NCBI GenBank assembly: GCA_017165825.1
Contig: CM029382.1
Coordinates: 23,163,880 to 23,227,879 of the forward strand
Direction: 5' to 3'
DNA: 64,000 bases
From: Hepsetus odoe
Lineage: Eukaryota > Chordata > Actinopteri > Characiformes > Hepsetidae
Below are positions 1 to 11,109 of this stretch, piece after piece. Each line of letters starts with the position of its first letter. Positions within the stretch are counted from its first letter, which is position 1. Below the pieces are notes generated by a model, which did not search any database, was not told where the DNA came from, and worked only from the letters and a program-made list of their open reading frames with translations. The translations under genes and the position numbers were made by a program.

Positions 1-7
1 GGTCTTT

Positions 8-190
8 TTAATGGTGAGTTTCTGAGTGGAACGTGGAGGTCATGGAGCCTGGGATCTTGGAGTTGCATTTTACGCTGATCACAAGCGTCCCCTCTGGAGT
101 CAGAGTACCACTCACAGATAATGGGTCCATGTCCTCTGGCAGTAAGGACTTATGGATGAACTTGTCCATGACACTTCCATCATCTCCAAC
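8..190 (-). CDS. hspb7: hspb7-like exon 3 (second half of domain and stop)
   Basis: Encodes residues 177-236, beginning VGDDGSVMDKF and ending FHSETHH, with a TAA stop at 8-10. The acceptor is GGTTTTCCAG. The motif LPEDMDPLSV matches LPEDVDPTSV of HSPB7. The 3' UTR and polyadenylation site lie beyond the left edge. Confidence 0.9.
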   Translation of the reverse strand, partial: VGDDGSVMDKFIHKSLLPEDMDPLSVSGTLTPEGTLVISVKCNSKIPGSMTSTFHSETHH

Positions 191-3100
191 CTGGAAAACC
201 AGGATTACAAAGATATGATGTTGAACACTTATGAGCTTATTGGGTGATGCTGTTGTGCTTCGCCTCGCAAACAACAGTCAGAGCAGAAACAGATCCACAA
301 TATTTATACTATTGCAGGACAAAACACCTTTGGGTGCTGGAATCCTGAAAAATCCACTGCTATCTAAAGTGCGCCCTTCTAAAGCCACCCTTAACATGTT
401 AACTTCATGTGAATAAGGGCAAGTGTGATATTTTTTTATCCAGATACCAGCAATGTATCTGTTTTTTTCCCAAAAACCCTTGCAATAGTCAAACACCAAG
501 TGGCATGAAACCTGTGGACATTCTAGCTTTACCTACCCATGAAGATTAAAGATCAGTCAAGACCAGAAATTACCTGGAAATCTAGGTGTTTATAGTGCAA
601 CATGTATTGACATTTTGTGCAGCCTCTACATTGGGAACTTATACTCAAGATATAAGGCAAGAGGAGAAGAGGAAGGACAAAGAGGAGGTTTATGGATGTG
701 GTGAAAGAGGACATGCCTACAGTTGGTTTGATGGAGGAAGATGCCAAGGACCAGAAGAAATGGAGCTGGATTATAATCTGAAAGGAGATAAAGAAGACAA
801 CATTTTGCAATACAAACCTTTTCAGCATGAATAACAACACTGTGGTTGTAGGCCATCACCACTACATCAGGTGGCTCAAACTGGCTGACGTCCACAGACA
901 GGTAGTAGCTGTCGCCCACTGTCTGAACCCTGGCCATGCTGGCAGGTCCCTCTGTAGTAGCTAGAAAGTCAGAGAGGAGTAAATGTAAAAAAAAAAACAT
1001 GAAGAGGTGCCTTCCTAAACTCCATGATGCTTTGCCACCAAACAGACAACCTGGGATATAGGTGAGAAATCTTTATTTTCAGAAATCTGGAGTGCACCAC
1101 ATCCCGTCAGACTGTATTCCTAAATATCAGCCACTTTCACCTGGTTGTACAATTCCTAAGTCCTGCGACTCCTGATTCTAACACTGATTTCCCTCCTGGC
1201 TTAATTAATTTGTTAGTTTCTGGTCGAGTTTTATAGCTGTTTTCTTTAAAATTAAGCAATCGCCTCCTGTGTAGTAGAAGAAAAGTGATATGATGCTGCT
1301 GGCACAGCAGTGGCCAAGTGTTTAGGGACTAGACCCCCGGATTGCAAGGTTGTGGGTTCAAATCCCAGACCAGTAGGTTGCCCTGAGGTACTCTTGAACA
1401 AGATACTGTACCCATCACTGCTCCCCAGGCACTAGATATTACTATCCACTGCTCCATGGTGTGTGTGGGTTTAATGCAGAGGATGGTGAAGTTAGGTTAA
1501 CTGCCTACATGGATGATGGGTCTCCTTGGCTTCTTTTGGCCCTTTATCTCTTGACTTGAGTGTGTCGTCTCCCACCAGTCACACCGAGGGTGTTTTGCGA
1601 CTGGGGCTCATGCGGGGTTTTAAGTGCCTGTGGCTCCACTGTCCAAATGTGTGAGCAATGACTCTCTCTCTCTCTCTAGTTCTCGCTCTTCCTCCCCGGT
1701 TGATAGCGGCACTCCGCATGAGGTACTGGCCAGTCTGGAGCCCAGTCTTTGACAAATAGTGTCTCGGGAGAAATAAAGCCTGGGAAGAGAAATGGTCGCC
1801 TGTTCGTCCTCCCTCACTTCCCTGACATCTTCTCCATAATTCAGAGCAGGCTGAGTCGAGAAAGCGAGGCAAGCTCGTGATGTTTTAGTCCCCTTTAATA
1901 CACCGATTGCTCGCAGATCACCCAAGTTAGCCACGTCCAGTCAGCTTAAAGGTGAAGACTACCAGTTAAAATTAAAAATTCTGCATAGTGAAGTCTAGAA
2001 AGTGGTTGAGAGTTAATTAGAGAAACCGTTTTGACCCAGATTCCTTTGCGAGAATGGAACCAGACATCTTATAGCCATTTTTTATTTTCAGTTTGAACCT
2101 GAATCTTTATGGATGATATTACCAGAACATGTCCCCCATGTACCACTCCACTGGAACTCATGTAGTTGAAGCTTTTATGGAAAACCTCTTTGAAACTATT
2201 GTAAGATAACAGGTACTATCAGGATTAACACCTAAAATCACTGCTCACCTGATTGCTTTTGTCAGAAAAATGGAGAAAAAAAAAAAGACTGAATTAACCA
2301 ACCATCTTGAGAAATATATGCGACAATTGTTGACTGATTGGTGGAGTTATCTCAAGAAAATAAGTCTGCTGAATAACAGTTCATCATGAAAAACTCACAT
2401 TTTTAGTAGCCATGGGAACAGCCCAGGCAGGGTATTCTTACCTAATTACCTGTAACTTTCTGTGAGCGAGCTTTTAGGCCTTTAAACTCTTCAGACGTCT
2501 GGCTCCATTCACCACTGAACAATGCAACTCAACACCTTTTCTCTAGAACTGAGCAGAGCGAAATGCTAGGAATGACCTTGTTTACAGCTTAACCATCTAA
2601 TTATGCAGGAATTTTAAAAAGTAGGTTTCCTTTAAAAAGGCCCATATTGCAAAATGTAAGCTTTTCTGAAGAATCTAGACGTCTAATCTAATCTAATCTA
2701 AATGTTTTGAATCATGCTGTTCAGAGCCCTGTCCATAGGAGGACTGTCTAGACAGCATATTTCAACTTTTCACCACAGTTTGTTTGTAAAAATTTTAACA
2801 CACACATGCATTTTTAATCACGTTAAAAAATAATGTAATTATAAAAAAATATCAGGATGACATAACTGCAGGAAAGTCATTGTCCCTTAAATCCGTAAGT
2901 AACACTGCTTTCCTTTGCTTCATATAAGAAAGTGAAAGTGACAACCCTTGTCATTGCGAGGTCAAAGCATAGCAGACAATGAACCACAATGAAATTGGAC
3001 CTCTGCATTTAACCCATGCACACTCAAACACCTTGCAGCAGTGGGCAGCTATTGAAAGCGCCCGGGGAGCAGTGATGGGGATGGCACCTTGCTCAAGGGT

Positions 3101-3949
3101 ACCTCAGGGCAACCTACTGGGAAGGGGTTCGAACCCCCAATCCTCCGATCATGTGGCTAACGCCCTAACCAAGTACAAATTATGCTCTAGTATAATGGTT
3201 AATATTCTGAATTTCAATCATTTGTTTATTAAGTTTATGTACCATGAACCTCTCTTTATCCCTAAAAAAAAATTTAACAGGGTATTTTCGTTATCATGCC
3301 TTTAAGAATTAGAAATGTAAATGAGCTCTGTCCTGATTGGCTACAACAGTAACAGAGCTATCCATGTAAACTGGGTTTCCATAAGTTGTTTATAAGGACT
3401 CGGGACTTTAACAAAAGCCCTTGAAAACAATCTGGCAACCCTGGACAGGTCTAGCATTGAACTTCGCTGGTAGCTTTGTAATGTGAAAGCCATCCAGCAT
3501 TGATTGCCCACACTTCTCCTTCACACCTCCAACCTGACACAAGCAGCATGGTCTATGATCTCACCCTGTATGCAGTCTCCATGACTCCAATCACCTTGGT
3601 AACCCCCAGCACAGGACTTCCTCTCTCCCTGGTAACCTCCGAAAGATTCTCTCTCGCTTCTGTAGCTTCCGAACGACTCTCGGTCCCCATTGTAAGTCCC
3701 AAAAGGACTTGGGTCACCACGGTAACTTGGGAGGGTACCTTCTGGGTCACCCTGGCATGGAAGGGAGGACCCCCTTCGATGACTTGTAAAAGCTGGTGCA
3801 GACAGGGATCCGTGGTCAAGGAAGGGCTGGAAGAAAGGGTCTGTCCCGGAAGAGCTGTCTGTCCGAATTGAACTAATGCTGCTGCAACTGTAGCGCGACG
3901 AAGAGCGGAATGAGGATGAGGAGGAGCGAGAAGAAGATGGCTTGGCCAT
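8..3949 (-). CDS. hspb7: Small heat shock protein, HSPB7/HSPB12 type (3 exons, whole gene)
   Basis: Three exons on the minus strand join in phase to a 236-residue protein (711 nt with stop): 3949-3565, 960-818 and 190-8. Residues 1-25 are Ser/Arg rich, residues about 60-125 form a Gly/Tyr/Ser/Glu-rich low-complexity arm, and residues about 139-225 form the alpha-crystallin domain. That domain carries the HSPB7 signatures VGDSYYLSVDV, a split after HAEK, and LPEDMDPLSV. Like HSPB7, it has no C-terminal I-x-I motif. From family knowledge, such proteins are ATP-independent holdase chaperones of heart and muscle. Human HSPB7 is about 170 aa with the same three-exon plan, so the longer N-terminal arm here is notable. 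The start has a good context (CAACCATGG). Because the neighbours are fam131a and clcn2, not clcnk, the fish paralogue called hspb12 is an equally possible name; I am sure of the family, less of the paralogue. Confidence 0.9.
640..785 (+). mobile_element. RTE-like LINE 3' fragment in hspb7-like intron 2
   Basis: The plus strand reads as a decayed RTE-type C-terminus (GGTTTATGGATGTGGTGAAA, then a GGAGGAAGATGCCAAGGACC-like run). It is the same protein tail that is intact at 15978-16382. Only about 145 bp remain. Confidence 0.7.
818..960 (-). CDS. hspb7: hspb7-like exon 2 (first half of alpha-crystallin domain)
   Basis: Encodes residues 129-176, ending ...NHSVVIHAEK. The acceptor is a pyrimidine-rich run ending CTTTCTAG and the donor is AAG|GTTTGT, phase 0. 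The same break after AEK occurs in human HSPB7. Confidence 0.9.
1296..1492 (+). mobile_element. tRNA-derived SINE (GGTTGCCCTGAGG family)
   Basis: The head is tRNA-like, with A and B box-like segments (GTGGCCAAGTGTTTAGG and GTGGGTTCAAATCCCAGACC). The family core follows (GTAGGTTGCCCTGAGGTAC, then CATCACTGCTCCCCAGGC). The 3' part is worn. The copy lies in intron 1 of the hspb7-like gene. Confidence 0.8.
2040..2525. mobile_element. Worn MITE with AACCAGACGTCT-type ends
   Basis: The left end has GAATGGAACCAGACATCT at about 2051 and the right end has CAGACGTCTGGCTCCATTCA at about 2492. These are inverted copies of each other and match the ends of the cleaner element at 24030-24362. Confidence 0.5.
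2931..3175 (-). mobile_element. tRNA-derived SINE, nearly full length
   Basis: On the minus strand the tRNA-like head carries the B-box-like GGGGGTTCGAACCCC region. It is followed by GTAGGTTGCCCTGAGGTACC, the core and the AGTCACTTTCACTT-type tail. This is a good reference copy for the family in this window. Confidence 0.85.
3565..3949 (-). CDS. hspb7: hspb7-like exon 1 (N-terminal arm)
   Basis: Encodes residues 1-128 plus one base. It opens with MAKPSSSRSSSSSFRSSS and continues into a Gly/Tyr/Ser/Glu-rich stretch with a rough ten-residue period (GTYNGDRESF, GSYRSERESF, GGYQGERKSC). The donor reads CAGG|GTGAGA. The one base left over joins the CT of exon 2 to give an Ala codon. The open frame continues past the donor to 3521, but that part is intron. 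Confidence 0.85.
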
Positions 3950-4019
3950 GGTTGAGATATTTCAAGAGAAATACACTGGATGACTCTACCTGACTCAATC
4001 AAAAGCACTATGATCCTGA

Positions 4020-4330
4020 AACACTACAACTAACCCTGGAATTCTTTGACCAATCCTGGAATACTTGAACCTTTCTGGAATACCAGGACCAATCCTGAAG
4101 AACTTTGTCCGATTCTTAAAACATAAGATTAGTCCTAAAAAAAATGGTCTATTCTGGAAAATTATAGGCACTCTTTAAAATGCGCTATTGAAGATTATTA
4201 ACTATTCTAGAAGATCAAGCCAGAAACCAGTCTGGAAACTTTAAGCTTATCTTGAAACCAGTCCTTGAAAATTGGTAACTAATTCTTGAATAACTAAGAA
4301 ATACTGAAATGCTTCTTGAGCTCTACCACC
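4020..4330 (-). repeat. Diverged short-period tandem repeat upstream of the hspb7-like gene
   Basis: The motif ACCAATCCTGGAATACTTG and its variants (CCAATCCTGGAATACTTGAA, CCAATCCTGAAGAACTTTGT, CCAGTCTGGAAACTTTAAGC) recur about every 25-30 bp. The stretch includes one TTCTAGAA at about 4204, the core of a two-unit heat shock element, but no clear three-unit element. Confidence 0.5.
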
Positions 4331-4844
4331 TATTCAAGCTGTGGGGTATCAAAAGTTTCTCCTTCCTCCCTCAGCGCTCTGAAGATCCTTACCGCTCTGC
4401 GGGTCTGATTTAATCACTGCCCCAGTGCATTGTGGGTCAGTCTGGTGCTCTTCCCTCTCCATACATGGCTTTGCCCCTGGCATTGTGCTACTGGAATAAC
4501 GGAAAAGGTGATAAGAGACGGAAAAGCCCTCGAGACCACACTTCAATACATGCCAAATCTCCAGCGTCCAGACCTTTTATCAAACGGTCCAACAGCTCAA
4601 GGCCTGTTTCTAATTCCGACCTGCTCCACTGACCTGTGTATAAATAACTCCCACACTTACACCGTTCATTTAGAAATAATGTTCATATTAATACCTTCGG
4701 GAATATAATGAGCGGCAATGAAATGCATATTCATTTAGCAAAGTACTACAAAATAGAATTCTTTCTAATGAGGAAAATGACATTATATAAAGGGATATTA
4801 GCCTTCGTTATTATTTAAGCATATATTAATACTGTAAAAATACA

Positions 4845-5210
4845 GTTTGGGGTAGAAATCTTGAGGCATCCCTCGTTTCTTTATGTTTTGTATGAAAATC
4901 AAACAATAGGTGCAGTGATTTATTGCAAACATACATGTCAATCCAGTCGAAACACAAAGAGCGTTTCATTTCTGACCAGCTTAAAAGACAACATTGGGTT
5001 TGACCGCCATTTTTCTTCAGCACAGCCTGAACTCTCTTAGCCGAGCTTTCTTGTCATTTCTTCTGGAATTTCTCCAGGCTTCTTGGACACATACAAAGCT
5101 CTTCTTTTTGTTCTTCGTTATCTGTGGCGATGATCCCACACGGCTTCTGCTGCTCAGGTACAGGGACTGTACTGGAAATGAGAAACAAAAACCTTGGAAG
5201 TTTTGAGGAA
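4845..5210 (+). mobile_element. Tc1-related non-autonomous element, subfamily B
   Basis: It starts with an AAATCTTGAGGCATCCCTCG end and contains CAATCCAGTCGAAACACAAAG, CAGCACAGCCTGAACTCTCT and a tail with CTCAGGTACAGGGACTGTAC. It aligns along its length with the element at 35542-35870. Confidence 0.6.
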
Positions 5211-5677
5211 ATAAGAGGTATCTGTCTGTCTGTCTCTCTGTCTGTATATATAGACATAGGTATAGTTTAATTTTTATTTTCAAATAACGAGGAAAAAATT
5301 TGAACTACTTAAAATGTGTATATTTTATATCATGTAGTAACACATTATTCAGTCATAAATGATTGGGTTTGGGAAACTCATTTGCATAATCGAATATTAA
5401 ATTAATGTTAATTTATCAGATGATACATATTTACTGCAAAATTTAAAATGCGTGTGAAATAACAGGTGACTTTATATAAATATACCCAGCATTTTTAGTA
5501 CAGAGACCCATGAATCTGATCTGGAAGGCTTGGCTGGTTCCCCCTGAACCTGCTTCACATTCATCGCGAGCGCTGTTCCTGTCTTCACGCTAATTGGGAC
5601 ACAGACGCTCGTTTAGTTACTCGCGGACGCTTAGCAACTCTGTTTGAAGGCAGCTTTTTCAGACTGTCCAAGCGGCT

Positions 5678-5679
<2 letters not shown>

Positions 5680-5712
<33 letters not shown>
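5680..5712. repeat. (AC)n microsatellite
   Basis: About 16 pure AC units. Confidence 0.95.
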
Positions 5713-5715
<3 letters not shown>

Positions 5716-5973
5716 TGCAAATGATACAGATCTGTTTTATTGAGAAGTTCAAAACAGGTCAGATGCAGAAAACAAGAGTCGCGGATCGTAAAACAACTGC
5801 CGTTTAAATACTTCTTCACCTCAAAAGAAAAGAGAAATCGCGGAGACGTGAGAATTGATGCACGGTGGTCTCGGGGGGACGTCCCTGTCGGCTGGTTTTC
5901 AACCGTTAACATGTGCGTAAGTGTTTCGACCTGTCTGATCATTATCAAGGGACCCAGGCGGCCTAATTAACCT

Positions 5974-5974
<1 letters not shown>

Positions 5975-6022
<48 letters not shown>
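5975..6022. repeat. (GT)n microsatellite
   Basis: About 23 GT units with one C interruption near the start. Confidence 0.95.
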
Positions 6023-6152
6023 AGAAAGACATCTATCATTCCAAAGTTGAAACCTTAGAGAGATCAGAGGAAGTCTTAATTAAGAGTGTTGGAACAGAAG
6101 ACACTATGTGTTTAACACACTGTCTTCAGTCTCCCAGCTCTATTTATGGATG

Positions 6153-6154
<2 letters not shown>

Positions 6155-6195
<41 letters not shown>

Positions 6196-6277
6196 TTCTT
6201 TCTTTAATACTCTGTATAGACATTTGGGGAAATAAAGGGCAACTGTTGATCTATTCACAGGGACAGAACCAAACCAC

Positions 6278-6308
<31 letters not shown>
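6155..6308. repeat. (CT)n and (CA)n compound low-complexity stretch
   Basis: A (CT)n tract at 6155-6206 and a (CA)15 tract at 6279-6308 are separated by about 70 bp of ordinary sequence. The open frames through here are repeat readings. Confidence 0.9.
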
Positions 6309-6310
<2 letters not shown>

Positions 6311-6487
6311 CTCAATGTCACCCCCCAGGCTGCCGAGTGGGGCCACTAGGAGACTACGTGTGTCTCATAGTGTAACTAACAATCAGCGGCAAACCAGCAA
6401 ATCAGAAAGTTCGGAGACGAGTCAAGCCCCGCCCTCAAAAACTTAAATAGCTTTTTAGAGCCGTTGACCTCTAAACCGAATAATTCA

Positions 6488-6870
6488 AGTGGGAGAGGAA
6501 AGACGCCTGAGTAAAAAAGGGAAAAAATGAACCAGTAAAAGATGAAAAAGGGAAGGTGAGAAGAAAAAAGTTGGGGAGGGGAAAAAAAAACAAAGTCGGG
6601 AAGGGGAGAGAGTGATGGGGAGAGAAAGTGAATGAGAGAAAAACTGAAAAAGAGAGAATGCTGAAAGAGTATAAGAGAGATGGAGAGAGAGATTGAAGGG
6701 AAAGAAAGAAAGAACAGAAAAGGGGAAAGAGTGAGAGACACTGAGGGAGACAGGATGGAGGGCAGAGAGAGAATGAAATGGGACTTTGAATGGGAAAGGG
6801 CAGAGGGGAGAAAAAGAGGTAACGAGAGAGAGAGAAAGAGAGCGAGACGTGTTGAAGTTCGTGGGGATTT
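6488..6870 (+). repeat. Polypurine tract (GA-rich, about 380 bp)
   Basis: The plus strand is almost all A and G, with blocks of GAGAGA and GAAAGAAAGAAAG and only scattered pyrimidines. It lies between the hspb7-like gene and fam131a. No coding signal is seen. Confidence 0.85.
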
Positions 6871-7203
6871 TTTATAATCGCTGCTTAATTGCCTGTCGGC
6901 AAAGGTACCACTTGTCTCTTACATAACCCTCCCCCGTGGCCGGAGAGAGAGAGAGAAAGAGAGAGAGACAGCAGACTTCTGATGGTTTGTAAAAAGCACA
7001 AAGACATGACGAACAAGTAAAAGAGAAAAGAAGAGTGAAGGAGTGATGGGACAGGGAATGTCCTGGTAAAACAGCACATCAGTGTCAACCAAATACTGAA
7101 AAATGTCACACTGAGGTCCTGCTGTCCCACCAGCAGGACAATCTCACATTCAGTACAGAATAAAACTGAACTAATGAAGGAAAAACGAGTCCCCTTTTAC
7201 ATG

Positions 7204-7428
7204 GGGCAGTGGTGGTCTAGTGGTTAGGGACTAGGCCCCAGGACTGAAAGGTCGAGGGTTTGAATCACGCAACAATAGGTTGCCCTGAGGCACCTTTGAG
7301 CAAGGTACTGTCCCCATCACTCCTCCCTGGATGCTGGATAAGTCTGCCTCCAGCATAGTTTGCATTTCGTTGTGGTTTGGTGCACTGTGCTGTGTTAAGA
7401 ATGACAAATAGTCACTTTCACTTTTTAA
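7204..7428 (+). mobile_element. tRNA-derived SINE
   Basis: The head GGCAGTGGTGGTCTAGTGG, the core TAGGTTGCCCTGAGGCACC and the tail AATAGTCACTTTCACTTT are present, so the copy is nearly complete. Confidence 0.85.
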
Positions 7429-7489
7429 AAGATGATTAAGGACGGATCGTCTTCCACATCTGTAGTGCAGAGTCAGTCCACCAGACTTA

Positions 7490-8680
7490 AAGCCCTTACA
7501 GTAGAAGCCACTGGCCTGTGGTTTCACCAAAAGTGTGTTAGAAGTGCATGGACTTCCATTAAAGGTCTGTTATAAACGTGTAATAACAGCATTGTAGCCC
7601 CTGCCCTTTGACGTTCATTGTTAAGTTAATGCTGATGGTGGTGGTCCAGTGGTAGGATGCTCGCAGATCGAATCCCACCTCCAGCACCAGCATCACTGGG
7701 TTCCTGAGCAAGAACCGTAACCCAACGTTGCTCCACAGTTAGGTCGCGTTGGATAAATCACTTAATGTAAATGTTAGAAAGGCTTTATAAACATGGTACG
7801 TTAAATAAACATGTTATAACAGCACTGGAGCGCCTGCCCATAGACTTCCATTATAGGTGTTAGAAATGTTTTTTTAACCATGTTGGGTTGAAACAGCTGG
7901 TTAGTATAGGTATGTGTTATAAACATGTTATAACAGTGCTCAAGCAATTGCCCTTATACTTTCAATATAGGTCTCTGTTATAAATATTATATGCACTTAT
8001 AATAAAATGGGTTAAAGTAGCTTTGCCGCTTCCATCGTAGATGTGTCTGTTATAAATGCTTTATAAACAAGTAGCATTTGCCCAGTTTTTCACGTGTAAG
8101 TTACAAATGTGTTATAAACATATTGAGGCACATGCCTTTAGATTTACATTGACGGCTTGTGTTATAAACCTGTTAAGTGTGTTAGAGCAGCAACTTTGTC
8201 TTCATTATAGGTTTCTGTTATAAATGTGTTATAACTATGTATTATGCGCTCAAAGCCCTCAGAATAGAAGCCACCGGTCAGTGGTTTCCATTAAAAGTGT
8301 GTATAAATGTTAGACGTGTGTTGATGCACCTGCTCATAAGCTTTCATTATAGTTGTGACTGTAACAGACATGTTATAACAGTGTTACAGCAACTGCTTGC
8401 ATCGAAAGTGGTGTTACAATTGTGTTGGGCTGATGCAGTTTCCCCACATCTTAGATTATAGATGTCTGTTATAAATGTGCTATAAACATACTGAGGCGTC
8501 CATAACTGGCGTGTGTTATAAATGTGTTAAAGCAACTACTTAGTCTTCATTATAGGTGTCTGTTATAAATGTGTTATAAATATGCATTATGTATTCCAAG
8601 CCCTTAGAATAGAATATAGCGATCAATGGTTTTCATTGAAAATGTTACATTTTAAACACGCTCATTGGCTTCTATTGTGT
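7490..8680. repeat. Diverged satellite-like array (TGTTATAAATGTGTTATAA units)
   Basis: The motifs CTGTTATAAATGTGTTATAA and CTTCATTATAGGTGTCTGTT recur many times. A larger period of about 350 bp is visible: AGCCCTCAGAATAGAAGCCA at about 8254 returns as AGCCCTTAGAATAGAATATA at about 8608, and a third version lies at about 7490. A different SINE (7637-7762) interrupts the array. Confidence 0.7.
7637..7762 (+). mobile_element. Second-type tRNA SINE, fragment
   Basis: GGTGGTCCAGTGGTAGGATG, a GATCGAATCCCACC B-box-like segment and GGTCGCGTTGGATAAATCAC match the copy at 37866-38056. It sits inside the satellite-like array. Confidence 0.7.
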
Positions 8681-8689
8681 TTACCAGCC

Positions 8690-9950
8690 TAAAGGGGACA
8701 AAAACAAACCCTTTAGTTTATGGTGGACTAGGGACTGACTGTCTACTACAGATCCAGAGACATAGATCATTCTCGTAAATGAAATCTACTGTCTTTAATG
8801 GACAATTGGTTGACAGGTAAAGACCAGGTGAGCGACTCCAGTGGGCCATGGTTTTACAAAGGAGTCCTATTGTCTCACATGCATCTCGCAAACTTCTCAC
8901 GAGTGTTTCTCATGAATGTCTCCTGAGCGTCTCGTGAACGTCTCATAAGCATCTCACAGGTCCAGAAATGGTCAGTGGACTGGGCAGTCGGGGGGTGATG
9001 TAGAGTAGGCGTAAAGGCACAGAGATTCCCCTGAGACACCCATGTAACACACACAACTTCACCTCGTCCCATAACACACACACACACATGCGCACACACA
9101 GTTTCGTAGGCCTGTAAGTGGACAGCAGGCTGATTTTCTGTCGCGATTAGTGGGTGGCGACTCATAGAGCTGGGAGCCAATCAGAGTTCCTCAAGTGGGT
9201 GGCTAGAGGGCCCTTGTGAATTAGTCTGAGCAAATGGTGGATAACCATGGCAACGATGAAATGTCATGAATTAGAAAGAGGGAGCGGGAGAGCGCGTGTA
9301 CTTGACATTTCCAGCGAATAAAGAGAAAATGAGAGGCTTTGGAAAGTGGCTGTGAAGTAAAGGCCGAAGGCGCACAAGCGAGACGAAAGTGAAGGAACGA
9401 AACGCTAAGAAAAAAAAACGCCGCTCACACTCCTGTTGATTCGTTTTCCTTGTACAGATGATATCACACAGTGATAGCTCTGAAAGAGAGAGAGAGAGAG
9501 AACTGGTGAGAAGCGCCTTTCCCGACGCGACGAAGGAAAGAATGACCCACATAGTCTGGAAAAAGACGCACACATACAAAAATAGACTGAACTCTCCCAC
9601 AAAAAACCCTGAATGACCTCTACTCAAACCCAAGACTTGGTCAGTTACATCACGCTAACGCTTCACCGAAGGCCTTCGTGACAATTGACATAGAGCGACA
9701 TAGGTGTTTTAAAAGGCTCATTCCATTCCATATACAGCCTTCATGACAGCTGACGACTGCTGGAATAAGTCTCTTATGTCGTTTTATGGCAGCCGTCATG
9801 AACGGCTTATGTAGCTATTATGTAGCCCTGCTTGACTGAGCGAAGTGATGAACATCTAACCACCTTGGAAAAAACAATCTGTAAGGTTTTTTAAGACTAT
9901 TCAGAGAAAAGAAAAAGTCAAATACTGCAATTCTTGTCAATTCCATGAAT
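8690..9950. other. Gene-free spacer between the hspb7-like gene and fam131a
   Basis: I see no exon or recognised repeat family here. It holds only a short (CA)n at about 9067-9100, a (GA)n at 9484-9501 and three or four copies of a CTCATGAGCGTCTC-like motif at 8885-8960. Confidence 0.5.
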
Positions 9951-9978
9951 GCAATAATAATAATAATAATAATAATAT
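9950..9978. repeat. (AAT)n microsatellite
   Basis: About nine AAT units. Confidence 0.9.
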
Positions 9979-10585
9979 GGTTAAAAAAGTAGTTCAACCC
10001 AAAAAACTATTGAAATGTTTATGCTTTGTTTTGAAATACATCTTCCCGTCACTGTACAAACATTCAACATTCCAGCATTTTTCTCGGCGCTGATTGTGAC
10101 AGGCTAAGAATAGTTTTGTTTGGCAGATTTTTTTTTTTTTTCTTTCTAGTTTTTGAGTTTTACTCAGCAAGCAGCCATGCCCAAAGGATGCAACCGTCTC
10201 TTGCAAAAGGGAGACAAAGGGACCCATGATGCGTTGGGGCCCGAGATTTCCAGGAAAAGGACAGCCAAATTGACGAACCGTGCTAAAGAATCGGACGGCC
10301 CTAAACCGAACGTTCAGACACATGCAGAAGGGATATTTTTTCCGTTTCAAGCATTTCCTTCCTGTTTTGTTCTCTCTTCCTTTAGCGTACATTTCTTGAT
10401 TTGGAGACACAGGCTCCAAATTCAGCACGTTTCTTTTCATTCGCTGTCGTTTCGGCATCGCGTCCTCCCCACCGCACAAATAAAAACGACAAAAACGGAC
10501 CAAAAGGAGGCGGAGCCATATGCAAAAAGGAGGGGAGGAGCCAGACGTAAACATGCTAAGTCATTCCGCAGAGGAGGAGTCAGAG

Positions 10586-11109
10586 TCACTGCCCCCTTCC
10601 TACTTCATCTCCTTCCTCTTCATCTTCTACCTCGTCCTCCTCGTCCAGCGACACTATGCCTGACGAGGCCACGTCCGACACCTTCCTCCGTGCATGGTAT
10701 TCATGTGGGCAGCAGACTCCGTCCCCGCAGTCCTTGCATGGAGCGTCCTCATCTTCGAACGGGCAGCAAGATGAGTGTCTGCCCCGTCGGAGTCCGGCCC
10801 GGTGAAGGCGTGCCAGCAGGGTGTCATCGCCTCCATGCAGCGCCCCCAGGAGCTTGGCGGCAAGGTCGGCAGCTGTGTCGGCACGGTGACCCCGGTCATG
10901 GCTGAGGTCCTGGAGCAACGGGTGCCTTTCGTCCAGGCTACAGAGGCTGGAGCAGAGGGTGTCAGAGGGGGATGCCGGGGAACCCACCGGTGGTGAGAGG
11001 TCAAACGCTACACCACTCTCTGCCTCACATGCCACTTGCCTCCGAAGGTGTGCCTGGCAAACCTGGGTGTGTAAGAGGTCCCGTAGGTAATGAGGGTATG
11101 ACGACAGAT
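10586..11109 (-). CDS. fam131a: fam131a last coding exon
   Basis: Encodes residues 129-302, starting DLSSYPHYLRDLL and including SPSDTLCSSLCSLDE, APCKDCGDGVCC, VSDVASSGIVSLDEE and a Glu/Asp-rich end. TGA stop at 10586-10588. Acceptor TGTGCCAACAG. The open frame continues upstream to 11242, but that part is intron. Confidence 0.93.

Noticed and set aside
2931..3175. tRNA gene in the SINE head
   Set aside because: The A and B box-like parts belong to a SINE with a long non-tRNA body, and the same sequence is repeated many times in the window.
3500..3871. 123-codon plus-strand frame
   Set aside because: Antisense shadow of exon 1 of the hspb7-like gene.
4200..4215. Heat shock element upstream of the hspb7-like gene
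   Set aside because: Only one TTCTAGAA pair is present, with no third GAA/TTC unit in register, so it cannot be told from chance within a repeat.
10153..10905. 250-codon plus-strand frame
   Set aside because: It overlaps the true last exon of fam131a on the other strand; its protein matches nothing and begins at a poly-T stretch.
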